DNA of 53,856 nt, from NCBI GenBank assembly GCA_027062365.1, contig JAMOTK010000016.1:1-53856 (forward strand), read 5' to 3'. Of this stretch, positions 1-9,087 are shown piece after piece (positions within the stretch are counted from its first letter, which is position 1; each line of letters opens with the position of its first letter). The stretch comes from Sulfurovum sp. (lineage in GTDB: Bacteria > Campylobacterota > Campylobacteria > Campylobacterales > Sulfurovaceae). The notes under the pieces were generated by a model that was given only the letters and a program-made list of their open reading frames with translations, ran no database searches and was not told where the DNA came from. A program made the translations under genes and the position numbers.

Positions 1-33
1 TATGTCTCTTAACATCTCATCTTGATTATGCAT
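1..33 (-). CDS. N-terminal end of an unidentified protein (cut by window edge)
   Basis: An ATG at 33-31 on the minus strand opens a frame of 11 codons (MHNQDEMLRDI) that runs off the window. A good Shine-Dalgarno AGGAG lies six bases upstream, and the frame follows mnmE on the same strand with a gap of about 100 bases. Too little is visible to name a product. Confidence 0.5.
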   Translation of the reverse strand, partial: MHNQDEMLRDI

Positions 34-129
34 AAAAAACTCCTCTTACTATATATCCCTTACTATATCAAAAAATTACTTTTAAACTACTCTCCTTTGC
101 TTTTTTCTTTTATGCTGAATGGTTACTTT

Positions 130-1470
130 CTATTTACCTAAACAAAACTCGCCAAACATCTTGTCTAATATTTCTTCATTATCATAGGGTTTGGAGATAG
201 AAGAGAGTTGTTTGACTGCTTCTTGAAGATGATAAGAAAAAAATTCTAATTCACCCTCTAACAAAGGAGATTTTGCTTCGAGAATAGCCTCTTTGGTTTT
301 GGTGACGGCTTCTATCTGTCTAGCTGATATAAGCATCAGTTCTTCACCCTCGCCTATACTGTTAAAAAGTGTTTCTAGTCTTTGTGTCAGTGTGCTAAAG
401 CTTTTTTTAGCACTGACTTCAATGCTATCAAAATCATTGAGTCTAGGGCTTGAAAATATTTGTTTTAAGTCTATTTTATTGCGTGCTACGATGATATGCT
501 TATCTTCTAAATTGTCTAAGATAGTAAATATCTTTTCATCTTCTTCATCACATACCCTTGCACTATCAAACAATGCCACGATGACATCAGCATCTTCTAC
601 CGATGCTAAAGTACGTTCTATTCCTATCTGTTCTATGCTATCTTGGGATTCACGAATACCTGCTGTATCTACAAGCCTAATAATATGAGAGCCTATGCGT
701 ACTTGCTCTTCTATGGTGTCTCGGGTTGTCCCTGCTATCTCACTAACGATGGCTCTATCATACGAGAGTAAGGCATTAAGTAAAGAACTTTTTCCTACAT
801 TGGGTTTACCTATAATAGCTACTTTAAAGCCCTCAATGAGTCCTCTTCTTCTATGACTCGCTTCTACAATATCAGAAATTAGTGCTGTGAGTCCATCTAA
901 TTGGCTCACGATACTCTCCATAATATCATCAGGGATGTCTTCTTCTGCGTAGTCTATCATCACTTCTGAGTATGCCAAAGAGCGTAAGAGTGCTTCTCTA
1001 CTCTCATCAACAAAATTTTTGAGTTCACCTTTCATTTGCTTGGCCAATATCTTAGCAGCATCTACTGATTTGGCTTCGATGAGTTTGGAGATGGCTTCTG
1101 CCTTGGTGAGGTCTATCTTACCATTAAGAAAAGCCCGTTTAGAAAATTCTCCTGCTTGGGCGAGTCTTACCCCATAAGAAGTAATGGTATCTAGTATCTC
1201 TTGGGCTACTATCATACCTCCATGGCATTGAAACTCTACGATGTCTTCACCTGTAAAACTATAAGGAGATACAAAATAAATCATAATCGCTTGGTCTATC
1301 AAATTATTATCAGCATTGTAAAGAGAAGTAAGGTGTGCATGACGGGGAATAATTTTATCTAAGTGAGAGATTTTTTTAGCGATACGTAAAGCATCGCCTC
1401 CACTTACTCTAATAATAGAGATAGAAGAGACACCGTGTGCTGTTGCTATAGCTGCAATAGAGTGATGCAT
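130..1470 (-). CDS. mnmE: tRNA uridine-5-carboxymethylaminomethyl modification GTPase MnmE
   Basis: MnmE, with MnmG, modifies the wobble uridine (cmnm5U34) of certain tRNAs in the cytoplasm. The 446-aa length is normal for the family. The TrmE N-terminal tetrahydrofolate-binding domain covers about residues 1-115, followed by a helical domain interrupted by the G domain. Visible G-domain motifs are G1 GKPNVGKS (221-228), GTTRDT and DTAGIR in the middle, and NKID near 334. The C-terminus ends in CLGK, matching the family's CxGK motif that carries the essential cysteine. It lies 7 bases after jag in the rpmH-rnpA-yidC-jag-mnmE cluster, so co-transcription is likely. Confidence 0.97.
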   Translation of the reverse strand: MHHSIAAIATAHGVSSISIIRVSGGDALRIAKKISHLDKIIPRHAHLTSLYNADNNLIDQAIMIYFVSPYSFTGEDIVEFQCHGGMIVAQEILDTITSYGVRLAQAGEFSKRAFLNGKIDLTKAEAISKLIEAKSVDAAKILAKQMKGELKNFVDESREALLRSLAYSEVMIDYAEEDIPDDIMESIVSQLDGLTALISDIVEASHRRRGLIEGFKVAIIGKPNVGKSSLLNALLSYDRAIVSEIAGTTRDTIEEQVRIGSHIIRLVDTAGIRESQDSIEQIGIERTLASVEDADVIVALFDSARVCDEEDEKIFTILDNLEDKHIIVARNKIDLKQIFSSPRLNDFDSIEVSAKKSFSTLTQRLETLFNSIGEGEELMLISARQIEAVTKTKEAILEAKSPLLEGELEFFSYHLQEAVKQLSSISKPYDNEEILDKMFGEFCLGK

Positions 1471-1477
1471 TGCTTAT

Positions 1478-2386
1478 TTATTTTTTAGGCTTGATTGGGT
1501 TATTAAATTCATTAATCACCACAAATTTTCTACCATCTTTGGTGGATTTAATAGCCACATATTTATTTGGAAATTTTTCACGTAATTGTTCTAGTGCAAT
1601 TTGTACCAAAATACCATCTAAGAAACGTGTTTTGCCTTTACCATTTTTCTCAACATTGGCTATCACAGGCTTAATATAAGAAGCTATCATCTCTTGTTGT
1701 TTGGTCAAAAATTCAGCGATTTCAAGCTTGATAAAGAGTTCATACTTTGTATGTAACCAATTAAATATCATATAAGAGAGTGCATTATAACGATACCCCT
1801 CTTTTCCTATGAGTAACGCAGCATCTTCTCCATCCAAAAATATAAGTGCTGTATTGTCTCTCACATCTACTTCAACAATATCAATATCAAAACATGAATA
1901 GCCTAAAAGTTCTTTGAGTTGATTTTCTATCATCAGTGCCAATTCATCATATATAATAGCTTCTTCTTCATACTCTTCTTCTAACTCTAATCCTATCTCT
2001 TTATCTACTTCAAAAAAAGCATTGACAATAGGATCTTCTTCTTTGACAACTTTTATAATTTCTTTGGCGACACTCTCTTCTTTGGTGGGTGTGGGTATAG
2101 AGTTTTCTACTATTTTTTCTTTTTTGACTTCTTTAGCTATCTCTTTGTTGACTGTTTCTTTTTCAACTGTCTCTTGTTTAGCTATTTTTACTTGGGATAT
2201 TTTTGCTTCTGCTTGTATCGTTTTTTTACATGTTGCCACGATAATTGCATTTTTTTTCATAAAACCCATAATTCCACTTGAGGGATGTTGTATCACTTCA
2301 TAATTTAAATCAGAGATAGAACATTTTAAAAGTTTTGAAGCTTCAGCATACGCTACTTCAAGGGTTTCTGCTTCGATCTTTTTCAT
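1478..2386 (-). CDS. khpB: Jag/KhpB-type RNA-binding protein
   Basis: This 302-aa protein has a Jag N-terminal domain (about 1-52, including the GIMGFMKKNA segment) and a Lys/Glu/Val-rich linker (about 55-135). A KH domain follows (about 150-225, with the loop IGKEGYRYNAL), then a C-terminal R3H domain (about 235-300). In other bacteria KhpB/Jag binds RNA and influences cell envelope synthesis; its place directly after yidC is conserved widely. Only 3 bases separate it from the yidC stop and 7 from mnmE, so the three are probably one transcript. The linker composition is biased, which is common in this family. Function in this organism is inferred from the family. Confidence 0.93.
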   Translation of the reverse strand: MKKIEAETLEVAYAEASKLLKCSISDLNYEVIQHPSSGIMGFMKKNAIIVATCKKTIQAEAKISQVKIAKQETVEKETVNKEIAKEVKKEKIVENSIPTPTKEESVAKEIIKVVKEEDPIVNAFFEVDKEIGLELEEEYEEEAIIYDELALMIENQLKELLGYSCFDIDIVEVDVRDNTALIFLDGEDAALLIGKEGYRYNALSYMIFNWLHTKYELFIKLEIAEFLTKQQEMIASYIKPVIANVEKNGKGKTRFLDGILVQIALEQLREKFPNKYVAIKSTKDGRKFVVINEFNNPIKPKK

Positions 2387-2389
2387 CTT

Positions 2390-3994
2390 TTAGTCCTTTT
2401 TCTTTGTATGAGCCAGTACGGCTTCTGCTTTATGCTTTGCATACATGTGGTTGATAAAGTACTGTTGACCGATAGTAAAGAGGTTATTCACCAACCAATA
2501 CAGTACCAGTCCTGATGGGAAATAGATAAAGAAAACTGTCATAATCACAGGGAAAAACTTAAAGATTTTTTCTTGAAGAGGGTCTGTAAAGTTAGAGGGT
2601 GTGATACGTTGCTGAAACCACATAGATGCACCCATCAAGATAGGAAGGACAAAATATGGATCCATCTGTGCGAGGTTTTCTATCCATAGTATCCATGATG
2701 CACCTTCAAGCTCTACAGCATTTAAAAGTACACGATACAGTGCAAAAAACACAGGGATTTGAAGAAGCAATGGTAAACATCCACCCATTGGGTTGGCACC
2801 ATGCTTTTTATACATTTCCATCATCTGTGCATTCATCTTAGCTGGGTCACCTTTGTATTTTTCTTTAATCTCTTTCATCTTAGGTGCTAAGTCTTTGAGC
2901 TTTTGCATAGACATCATACCCTTGTAAGAAAGTGGAAATAATATAAACTTAACAAGCAATGTAAAGAAGATAATCGCCCAACCCCAGTTACCTACATAGT
3001 CATTTATCCAAAGTAACACAGAGAAAAATGGCTTAGAAAGAAAAGAGAACCAACCAAATTCAATCGCATCGGTAAGTTCAGGATTAATCATTTGGAGTAT
3101 TCTTTGATTTTTGGGTCCTAGGTATGCATGAAGGTGTAAGGATTGACTACCTTGCACAAAGATAAGAGGGTCTCCATTGGCTTCTTTTAAGATAGAAACA
3201 TTTAAACCTTTTTCAAAATCAAAAAACATAGAAGCGACATATCTATCAAAAGCTGAAGCAATTTTAGCATTGTCAAATTTTTCATACCCTTCTGCATCTC
3301 CATCTTCTATGGTGTTGATAATATTATCAGATCCTTTTACCAATGCTCCACGTACAAGCATATACATAGAAGTATCTGCCATTGGTCTATTACCAGGAGT
3401 GATAAAATAGGGTGTATCGATAGAAGTTTCTACCTTTACATCATATTCTCCTGTAGGTTTTACTGTAATCGTCTTCGTCAATACCACGGTTGAGAGTGTT
3501 TGTGTAAGGACTACGGATTGTCCTGCTTCACTTATATTGACAATCTTAGCACCACTATTGACATAAGGTGTTTTAAATGCTTCTTCATTAAGCTTCACAT
3601 CAGAAAATCTTACTTCCAATGGTTTGACCACATTATCAGCCAACATTTTAAGATTTTTACCCTCTTCTGCTTGATACTTCTTTTCCAAAAGTTCCATTTG
3701 TGAGATACGACCAAATTCGTCAATATCCATTTTAAAATTATCTGAAATAATAGTTACGATAGAAGGAAGCCCTGTTTGGACAGGTGCCACACTTACTGTC
3801 TTGTTTTGTGTGACAGTAGGTGCTTGTGTATTACTTTGTGTGATAGTAGGTGTCTGACGTGTTGCTTCTGTTTTAGCTGTAGTGGGTTGTATCTTAGGTT
3901 GCTGTACAGGGAAGAAGTAACTGTATCCTACAAATACAAAAAATGAGAGTACCAGTGCAAGGAGAAGCCGTTTATTTAAATCTTGTTGTTCCAA
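2390..3994 (-). CDS. yidC: Membrane protein insertase YidC
   Basis: YidC inserts and folds inner-membrane proteins, alone or with SecYEG. The 534-aa protein has an N-terminal membrane anchor (about 10-27), a Gln/Thr-rich spacer, a large periplasmic beta domain (about 75-320) and the conserved C-terminal five-helix core (about 330-520). The core holds the cytoplasmic hairpin around KMNAQMMEMYKKHGANPMGGC and the helix LPLLLQIPVFFALYRVL. The start is a TTG at 3994, supported by an AAAGGT ribosome site seven bases upstream; no ATG fits better. No yidD gene lies between it and rnpA, as is seen in many bacteria; the gap is only 54 bases. Confidence 0.97.
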   Translation of the reverse strand: MEQQDLNKRLLLALVLSFFVFVGYSYFFPVQQPKIQPTTAKTEATRQTPTITQSNTQAPTVTQNKTVSVAPVQTGLPSIVTIISDNFKMDIDEFGRISQMELLEKKYQAEEGKNLKMLADNVVKPLEVRFSDVKLNEEAFKTPYVNSGAKIVNISEAGQSVVLTQTLSTVVLTKTITVKPTGEYDVKVETSIDTPYFITPGNRPMADTSMYMLVRGALVKGSDNIINTIEDGDAEGYEKFDNAKIASAFDRYVASMFFDFEKGLNVSILKEANGDPLIFVQGSQSLHLHAYLGPKNQRILQMINPELTDAIEFGWFSFLSKPFFSVLLWINDYVGNWGWAIIFFTLLVKFILFPLSYKGMMSMQKLKDLAPKMKEIKEKYKGDPAKMNAQMMEMYKKHGANPMGGCLPLLLQIPVFFALYRVLLNAVELEGASWILWIENLAQMDPYFVLPILMGASMWFQQRITPSNFTDPLQEKIFKFFPVIMTVFFIYFPSGLVLYWLVNNLFTIGQQYFINHMYAKHKAEAVLAHTKKKD

Positions 3995-4048
3995 AGTGTT
4001 ACCTTTAAATTTTATTAATTATTGTTCTAATAGTTATAGTATAGTATT

Positions 4049-4402
4049 TTATGTGTTAATTGATGTGAATGCAGTACACTTTTTAAGTGCATGAAGATAA
4101 GTTTTTTTTGTTTCTAAAAAGCTTTGGCTTAAAAGGTCTGGTTTTGCAACCAATACATAAGACCCCTGCGATAGTAAGTCAATATTTTCGATAAAATGTG
4201 CTTTCATCAAACGCTTTGCTCTATTTCGACGAACTGCATTTCCAATTTTTTTGGAGGCTACAAACCCTACCGTGTAACTATTGTTTTTTTTAAAAAATAG
4301 TACAAAGTAAGGTGTATGCCATACCTTTGTAGCCTTTTTATAGACTACATTAAACTCTTTTGTCGTTTGGATTCTCGTAAAATATTTTATTTTGCTGATA
4401 AT
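4049..4402 (-). CDS. rnpA: Ribonuclease P protein component with a probable non-AUG start
   Basis: The frame encodes the RNase P protein, which binds the catalytic RNA and helps mature tRNA 5' ends. The signature RNR region is present: KKIGNAVRRNRAKRLMKA near the middle, followed by YVLVAKPDLL. The gene sits between rpmH and yidC as in most bacteria. An in-frame TAG at 4405-4403 blocks upstream extension, and no ATG, GTG or TTG lies between that stop and the conserved TRIQTTKEFN segment. The best start is ATT at 4402, five bases after TTGGAG; ATC at 4399 is an alternative. This gives 117 aa, normal for the family. Confidence 0.9.
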   Translation of the reverse strand: MISKIKYFTRIQTTKEFNVVYKKATKVWHTPYFVLFFKKNNSYTVGFVASKKIGNAVRRNRAKRLMKAHFIENIDLLSQGSYVLVAKPDLLSQSFLETKKTYLHALKKCTAFTSINT

Positions 4403-4418
4403 CTAAACTCCAAAAGAC

Positions 4419-4553
4419 TTATACTGCTAATCTTTTTCTACCTTTGGCACGTCTAGCAGAAATAATTTTTCTACCATTTTTTGTTCTCATTCTTGTTCTA
4501 AATCCGTGTGTTCTCTTTCTTGGTGTACTATGTGGTTGGTATGTTCTTTTCAT
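4419..4553 (-). CDS. rpmH: 50S ribosomal protein L34
   Basis: The 44-aa product starts [19 protein letters not shown] and ends GRKRLAV, a textbook L34 sequence rich in Arg and Lys. It is a structural protein of the large ribosomal subunit. It is the first gene of the minus-strand cluster, with an AAGGA ribosome site upstream, and lies 16 bases before the rnpA start codon. Confidence 0.97.
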   Translation of the reverse strand: MKRTYQPHSTPRKRTHGFRTRMRTKNGRKIISARRAKGRKRLAV

Positions 4554-4759
4554 TCCGACTCATCCTTGAATATATTTTTACCTAAAAATAATTAGGTATA
4601 TTTGGTCGAAATTTTACCGTAAAATGCCTTAAAACAAGCGTATAAACTATAAAAATTAAAATTATTTAGAACATTAACTATCTATTGCCTATATTAAGGT
4701 AGTATTGAAAAGATTGAGTCATAAAAATAATGATATACTTACATTTTAAAGGAAAATAT

Positions 4760-5647
4760 ATGAAAATAGCTATTATTGGGGCAGGAAAATGGGGTCAAGC
4801 ACTCTACCATGCCTATAGTCAAAATAATGAAGTAGTTATTAGCTCTCGTACTACAAAAGAGATAGAAAATTTTGTTTCTATGGAAGAAGCATTGCTTTGT
4901 GAATATCTTATCATGGCTATTCCTGCACAGTTTGTACGTCTATGGTTAAAAGAGCATTTTGAAGATAAAGGACAAAAGATTTTAGTCGCAGCCAAAGGCA
5001 TAGAGACAAGTACAGGGGCGTTTCTCAATGAAATTTATGGAGAATATGTAAGCTCTGATAGATTGGCTTTTATCTCTGGTCCTTCTTTTGCAGCAGAAGT
5101 ACAAAAATCTTTGCCCACTGCACTCAAAATATCTTCTAAAAATGAAGCATTAGCACATACCTTTGCCAATGCTCTACCCTCTTTTATCAAAGGCTACGTT
5201 AGTGATGATGTGGTAGGAGCTGAAGTCTCAGGAGCGTATAAAAATGTTATCGCTATCGCAGGAGGAGTATGTGATGGGCTAGGACTAGGGAACAATGCTA
5301 GAGCGGCACTCATTTCTAGGGGACTTGTGGAGATGACACGCTTTGGAGAAGCCTATGGAGCAAAAACCGAAACCTTTTTATCGCTAGGAGGGGCTGGAGA
5401 TTTGTTTCTTACAGCATCTTCTACACTATCTCGTAATTATAGAGTAGGATTAGGTCTAGCAAAAGGTCAAAACATGGAAGAGATACTCGAATCATTAGGA
5501 GAAGTAGCAGAAGGTGTCCCTACGGCTAAAGCTTTACAAAAGATAGCCACCGATAAAAAGATATACCTTCCCATAGCAGAAGAAGTCTATGCCATGATAG
5601 AAAAGGGAAAAGACCCTTTAAAAAGTGTACAAGACTTACTTCAATAA
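4760..5647 (+). CDS. gpsA: Glycerol-3-phosphate dehydrogenase [NAD(P)+]
   Basis: GpsA reduces dihydroxyacetone phosphate to sn-glycerol 3-phosphate for phospholipid synthesis in the cytoplasm. The start MKIAIIGAGKWG at 4760 is preferred over an in-frame upstream ATG at 4730 because AAAGGA lies just before it and the Rossmann motif GxGxWG then sits at the N-terminus as usual. Other family segments are AAKGIE, SGPSFAAEV, the catalytic-lysine region GAYKNVIAIAGGVCDGLG and NARAALISRG. Length 295 aa is typical. It is transcribed divergently from rpmH. Confidence 0.96.
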   Translation: MKIAIIGAGKWGQALYHAYSQNNEVVISSRTTKEIENFVSMEEALLCEYLIMAIPAQFVRLWLKEHFEDKGQKILVAAKGIETSTGAFLNEIYGEYVSSDRLAFISGPSFAAEVQKSLPTALKISSKNEALAHTFANALPSFIKGYVSDDVVGAEVSGAYKNVIAIAGGVCDGLGLGNNARAALISRGLVEMTRFGEAYGAKTETFLSLGGAGDLFLTASSTLSRNYRVGLGLAKGQNMEEILESLGEVAEGVPTAKALQKIATDKKIYLPIAEEVYAMIEKGKDPLKSVQDLLQ

Positions 5648-5790
5648 TAGGCTAAAGAAAAAACTGTGTATAAGAGGGAGTTTTAAACAAAGTCTCTACT
5701 AGACTGCTTTATTTTATGTTTTTGTAAAGATAATTTGTTTACACTATATCATTAGTATCATAAAAATATTTTTATATTAGGAAGCATATC

Positions 5791-6570
5791 GTGTTTAGAA
5801 TCAAACAATTATTTATTATTTTAGCTACTATCGTCTTGATAAATAGCCTCTCTTATGGCTACTTCTTCGATACAGTTCCTTCTAACTTTGGGAATAAAAA
5901 GATAGAAAAAAAGAAAAAAAAGAAAGTACATCATAAAAGAAGACATACCTATATAAAATCTAAACAACCTAAAGTCATCAGTGATACAATGAAAATTCAA
6001 CAAGCACTCAAAGGTTTAAAATTCTATGATGCAAAGATAAACGGAGACCTCAATACATCTACAAGTAAAGAAGCTATTGCTATGATGAATAAAAAATATA
6101 AGAGAGATAAAGGTACTACTTTAGACAAAGAAGCAAAAACCATTCTTTTAAGATTAGCATATTTTTATGAAGTAAATACGCAACTTCATACACCTTCTAA
6201 GTATAAAAAAACTACTCTTAAAAAACAACAACTAGCACTTAAAATACATGGATATTACAAAGGCAGGATAGATGGTTCTATGGGTAAAGGTACACGTAAA
6301 TCTATAGCCAAATATAAGAAAAATCATATCCTAGTAGAAGACAATATTCAAAAAGGCACATGGAAAAAAACATTAATACAAAGTGCCATTAATATCAATG
6401 ATAAGTACATTCAAACCTCTATTTCTATACTAAAGACAGCAGATGCTCCTACGCAACGCCTCTATGTACAAAAACCACAAAAGCTCAAAGTAAACCTAAC
6501 AAAAGATAAAAATATAGGTACGATATTATCATCTGAGTACCTTATCAAGATAAAAGAGAGCCTAAAATAA
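5791..6570 (+). CDS. Secreted basic protein with two peptidoglycan-binding-like repeats
   Basis: The 259-aa product starts at GTG with AGGA upstream and has a hydrophobic N-terminal signal or anchor (about 7-24). A strongly basic stretch with many consecutive lysines follows (about 38-52). Two segments resemble the PG_binding_1 fold: IQQALKGLKFYDAKINGD (near 70) and QQLALKIHGYYKGRIDGSMG (near 148), each with the hydrophobic-Y-G-x-I-DG pattern. The likely place is the periplasm, bound to the cell wall, but no catalytic domain is visible. It converges on nspC with a 3-base gap between stop codons. Family assignment is inference from the repeat pattern. Confidence 0.7.
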   Translation: MFRIKQLFIILATIVLINSLSYGYFFDTVPSNFGNKKIEKKKKKKVHHKRRHTYIKSKQPKVISDTMKIQQALKGLKFYDAKINGDLNTSTSKEAIAMMNKKYKRDKGTTLDKEAKTILLRLAYFYEVNTQLHTPSKYKKTTLKKQQLALKIHGYYKGRIDGSMGKGTRKSIAKYKKNHILVEDNIQKGTWKKTLIQSAININDKYIQTSISILKTADAPTQRLYVQKPQKLKVNLTKDKNIGTILSSEYLIKIKESLK

Positions 6571-6573
6571 TAT

Positions 6574-7713
6574 TTACGAAAGCCTATCTCTAAAATCTTC
6601 ATAGCCAAATTCACGCAGTACCTCTAGTGTATCATCTGCTCTTTGTATGGCAATACAGGGTAGTTTAATCCCATTGAAGGTAGTCGATTTGACCATAGTA
6701 TAGTGCATTTGGTCTTCAAAGACTATTTTATCTCCTATGCTTAGAGGGCTATCAAAACTATACTCCCCCATAATATCCCCTGCCAAACAAGTGTTTCCTG
6801 CCAAACGATAGGTATGAGACTTCTCTCCTGCTTTACCTGCACCGACTACTTCTGCACGATAAGGCATGAGTATCGTATCAGGCATGTGGGCTTCTGCTGA
6901 AGTATCTAAAATAGCAATATCCATCCCATTATGTACAATATCCAGTACGGTTGAGATAAGTACCCCTGTCTCCCACCCTATGGCTTCTCCTGGTTCGAGA
7001 TAGACCTCTACATCATATTTGGCTTTAAAATTAATAATGAGTTGTATTAGTTTTTCTATATCATAGCCTTTGCGTGTGATATGATGACCCCCACCAAAGT
7101 TTATCCATTTCATTTGTGCCATATATTTTCCAAATTTCTCTTCAACATGCATCAATACATTTGCCAAAGTATCTGCACTCTCTTCACATAAAGCATGAAA
7201 ATGTAAGCCCTCACACGCCTCTATCACAGACATATCAAGATTTGCTAAAGTTGTACCAAGCCGAGAGTATAGACCACAAGGGTTATACATCTGCGTAGGA
7301 GATACCGAATACTCAGGATTGATACGCAAACCCAAAGAGATTTCAGGATTTATCTCTTTGGCTTGGTTGGCAAATCGTCTAAACTGAGAAGGAGAGTTAA
7401 ACACAAGATGATGAGAAATAGAAGCAATTTTATCTATCTCTTCTTCTTTAAAAGCAGGAGAATAGGTATGTACCTCTTTGCCAAACGCTTCATCTGCAAG
7501 AATAGCCTCATGAATCCCCGAAGCACAACATCCATCAAGATAAGGCTCAATCAAAGGAAAACTTTTCCACAACGCATAGCCTTTAAGAGCCAAAAGCACT
7601 TTGGCATTACTTTGGGTTTTGATATATTTGATAATACGCATATTATTTTTGAGTTTTTGTTCATCTAATAACCAGCAAGGTGAAGGTAAAGTAAGAGGGA
7701 TAGGATTATTCAT
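6574..7713 (-). CDS. nspC: Carboxynorspermidine decarboxylase
   Basis: NspC is a PLP-dependent fold-III decarboxylase that converts carboxynorspermidine or carboxyspermidine to the polyamine, the route used by Campylobacterota. The PLP lysine lies in VLLALKGYALW (near residue 44). The motifs NFGGGHH, LEPGEAIGW and the glycine-rich phosphate-binding region fit the family, and 379 aa is the usual size. The ATG at 7713 has no Shine-Dalgarno sequence; instead a consensus TATAAT (minus strand, 7724-7719) ends five bases upstream, suggesting a leaderless or nearly leaderless message. The next methionine (residue 25) lies beyond the conserved PCWLLDE start. Confidence 0.93.
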   Translation of the reverse strand: MNNPIPLTLPSPCWLLDEQKLKNNMRIIKYIKTQSNAKVLLALKGYALWKSFPLIEPYLDGCCASGIHEAILADEAFGKEVHTYSPAFKEEEIDKIASISHHLVFNSPSQFRRFANQAKEINPEISLGLRINPEYSVSPTQMYNPCGLYSRLGTTLANLDMSVIEACEGLHFHALCEESADTLANVLMHVEEKFGKYMAQMKWINFGGGHHITRKGYDIEKLIQLIINFKAKYDVEVYLEPGEAIGWETGVLISTVLDIVHNGMDIAILDTSAEAHMPDTILMPYRAEVVGAGKAGEKSHTYRLAGNTCLAGDIMGEYSFDSPLSIGDKIVFEDQMHYTMVKSTTFNGIKLPCIAIQRADDTLEVLREFGYEDFRDRLS

Positions 7714-7718
7714 AGGGC

Positions 7719-7724
7719 ATTATA
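7719..7724 (-). promoter_or_regulatory. Consensus -10 box immediately before nspC
   Basis: TATAAT on the minus strand ends five bases before the nspC ATG. With the usual 6-7 base spacing, transcription would begin at or beside the start codon. Confidence 0.55.
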
Positions 7725-7735
7725 GCAGTATCTTT

Positions 7736-7764
7736 CTGTAGGCTTGATACGCTCAATCCTACAG
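7736..7764 (-). terminator. Stem-loop between the 76-aa gene and nspC
   Basis: CTGTAGG and CCTACAG pair across a 15-base interior that can itself form two base pairs. The hairpin follows the 76-aa gene stop on the minus strand but lacks a long T tract, so termination is only possible. Confidence 0.4.
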
Positions 7765-7778
7765 AGCTATATAAAGAC

Positions 7779-8009
7779 TTAAATCTCTACTTTAGCTTTT
7801 TCAAGAGCCTCAATGACTTGTGCGATATTGGCTTTAGGAATATGCACTTTCCAATCAGGTTCTTCTGATTTTGCTTGTAAAGAGATACCGATACTTACGA
7901 CTGATTCACTCTTTTCGCCATAAGGCTGTGCAATAGTACTAATACTAATTTGACCATCTTTTGTGCCATTTAATGTCATAGCGTCTATATGCGTAACTGT
8001 CCCACTCAT
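7779..8009 (-). CDS. Conserved small protein of unknown function
   Basis: The frame encodes 76 aa starting MSGTVTHIDAMTLNG, with AAAGGA nine bases upstream of the ATG. No signal peptide, membrane segment, cysteine pair or nucleotide-binding motif is visible. The last third (PKANIAQVIEALEKAKVEI) is predicted helical from its heptad-like pattern, and the first half looks like beta strands. It lies 48 bases after lpxD on the same strand. I do not recognise the family. Confidence 0.75.
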   Translation of the reverse strand: MSGTVTHIDAMTLNGTKDGQISISTIAQPYGEKSESVVSIGISLQAKSEEPDWKVHIPKANIAQVIEALEKAKVEI

Positions 8010-8057
8010 GATAAATCCTTTATGTTGTAATATAAATTATTATAACACAAAAAATCA

Positions 8058-9017
8058 TTATTTACGTTTTTTTAGCATTCTCATCAAAAGTCCTTGCATT
8101 TTTCTCCACATTTGTATCTCTATCGCAGGAAACCCTGCATAGGTTTTACCACCTTCTAGTGATTTGGTAACCCCTGCTTTACCTGCGATGGTTGCAAATG
8201 CTCCGATTTCCAAATGTCCAGCTGACCCACTCTGTCCACCCATAACGACATTTCTTCCTAAAGTGGTCGAACCTGCTAGTCCTACTTGTGCGGCAAAAAG
8301 AGAATGTTCGCCTATATCACAATTGTGAGCCACATGAATGAGGTTATCCAATTTACTCCCTTTTCTGATAATGGTACTCCCAAAGACTGCCCTATCTATG
8401 GTACAGTTTGCCCCTATCTCGACATCTTCTTTTATGATGACATCACCATTTTGATAAATCTTGATATGTTCACCTTGTTTGGTATGCGCAAAACCATAGC
8501 CGTCACATCCTATCACTACCCCTGCGTGGATGATACAACGTGCAGCTATCTGCGTACCATGATAGAGTATGGTATTAGGATAGAGTAAAGTATCATCTCC
8601 TACGCTTACATTGTCGCCGATATAACATCCTGCCATCACGATAACATTATTACCTAAAGTAACATTATTGCCAAATCTCACACGCTTATCTATATCACAT
8701 CCCTCACCCAAATGAGGATGCCCTCCCTTCGTTATCACTTTATGTGCAAAAAGCTTTGAAGCGAGTGCTAGTTTGAGATAGGCTTCGTCTGTAAGGAGTG
8801 CTATCGTTGAAGAGGGTAATAAATGGGCATATTTTACATCTATCAATACAGCCCCTGCTTTGGTAGTAGAAAGTGCCGAAAGATATTTACTGTCTGTAAA
8901 AAAGCTAAGTTGTGTAGCCGTAGCTTCGCTTAGGGTATGGATACCTGTAATTTCTTTGTCTTTTGCTTCAAAGGTAATGTCTAAGGTTTGGGTAATTTGG
9001 GAAAGTGTATACGTCAT
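8058..9017 (-). CDS. lpxD: UDP-3-O-acylglucosamine N-acyltransferase
   Basis: LpxD adds the second hydroxyacyl chain in lipid A synthesis, from acyl-ACP, at the cytoplasmic face. The N-terminal uridine-binding domain (about 1-100) is followed by a left-handed beta helix of hexapeptide repeats (about 105-290), seen as recurring I/V-G-x-x-x/N-V units such as [13 protein letters not shown]. The catalytic histidine region is [17 protein letters not shown]. Length 319 aa is typical. An AGGA ribosome site precedes the ATG. It lies downstream of ilvN, with a stem-loop in the gap. Confidence 0.95.
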   Translation of the reverse strand: MTYTLSQITQTLDITFEAKDKEITGIHTLSEATATQLSFFTDSKYLSALSTTKAGAVLIDVKYAHLLPSSTIALLTDEAYLKLALASKLFAHKVITKGGHPHLGEGCDIDKRVRFGNNVTLGNNVIVMAGCYIGDNVSVGDDTLLYPNTILYHGTQIAARCIIHAGVVIGCDGYGFAHTKQGEHIKIYQNGDVIIKEDVEIGANCTIDRAVFGSTIIRKGSKLDNLIHVAHNCDIGEHSLFAAQVGLAGSTTLGRNVVMGGQSGSAGHLEIGAFATIAGKAGVTKSLEGGKTYAGFPAIEIQMWRKMQGLLMRMLKKRK

Positions 9018-9047
9018 AAAGGAGTCCTAAAATATTTTAATCATAAC

Positions 9048-9067
9048 GGTGCGTTAGGAAACGCACC
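9048..9067 (-). terminator. Stem-loop between ilvN and lpxD
   Basis: GGTGCGTT and AACGCACC form a perfect 8-bp stem with a 4-base loop in the 70-base gap after ilvN on the minus strand. The following bases are AT-rich but not a clean T run, so it may be an attenuator, weak terminator or mRNA end-stabiliser. Confidence 0.5.
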
Positions 9068-9087
9068 CAAAGCAGGAAGAAGAGAAT

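Noticed and set aside
3995-4048. yidD between yidC and rnpA
   Set aside because: Only 54 bases are available; no frame for a YidD-like protein exists there.
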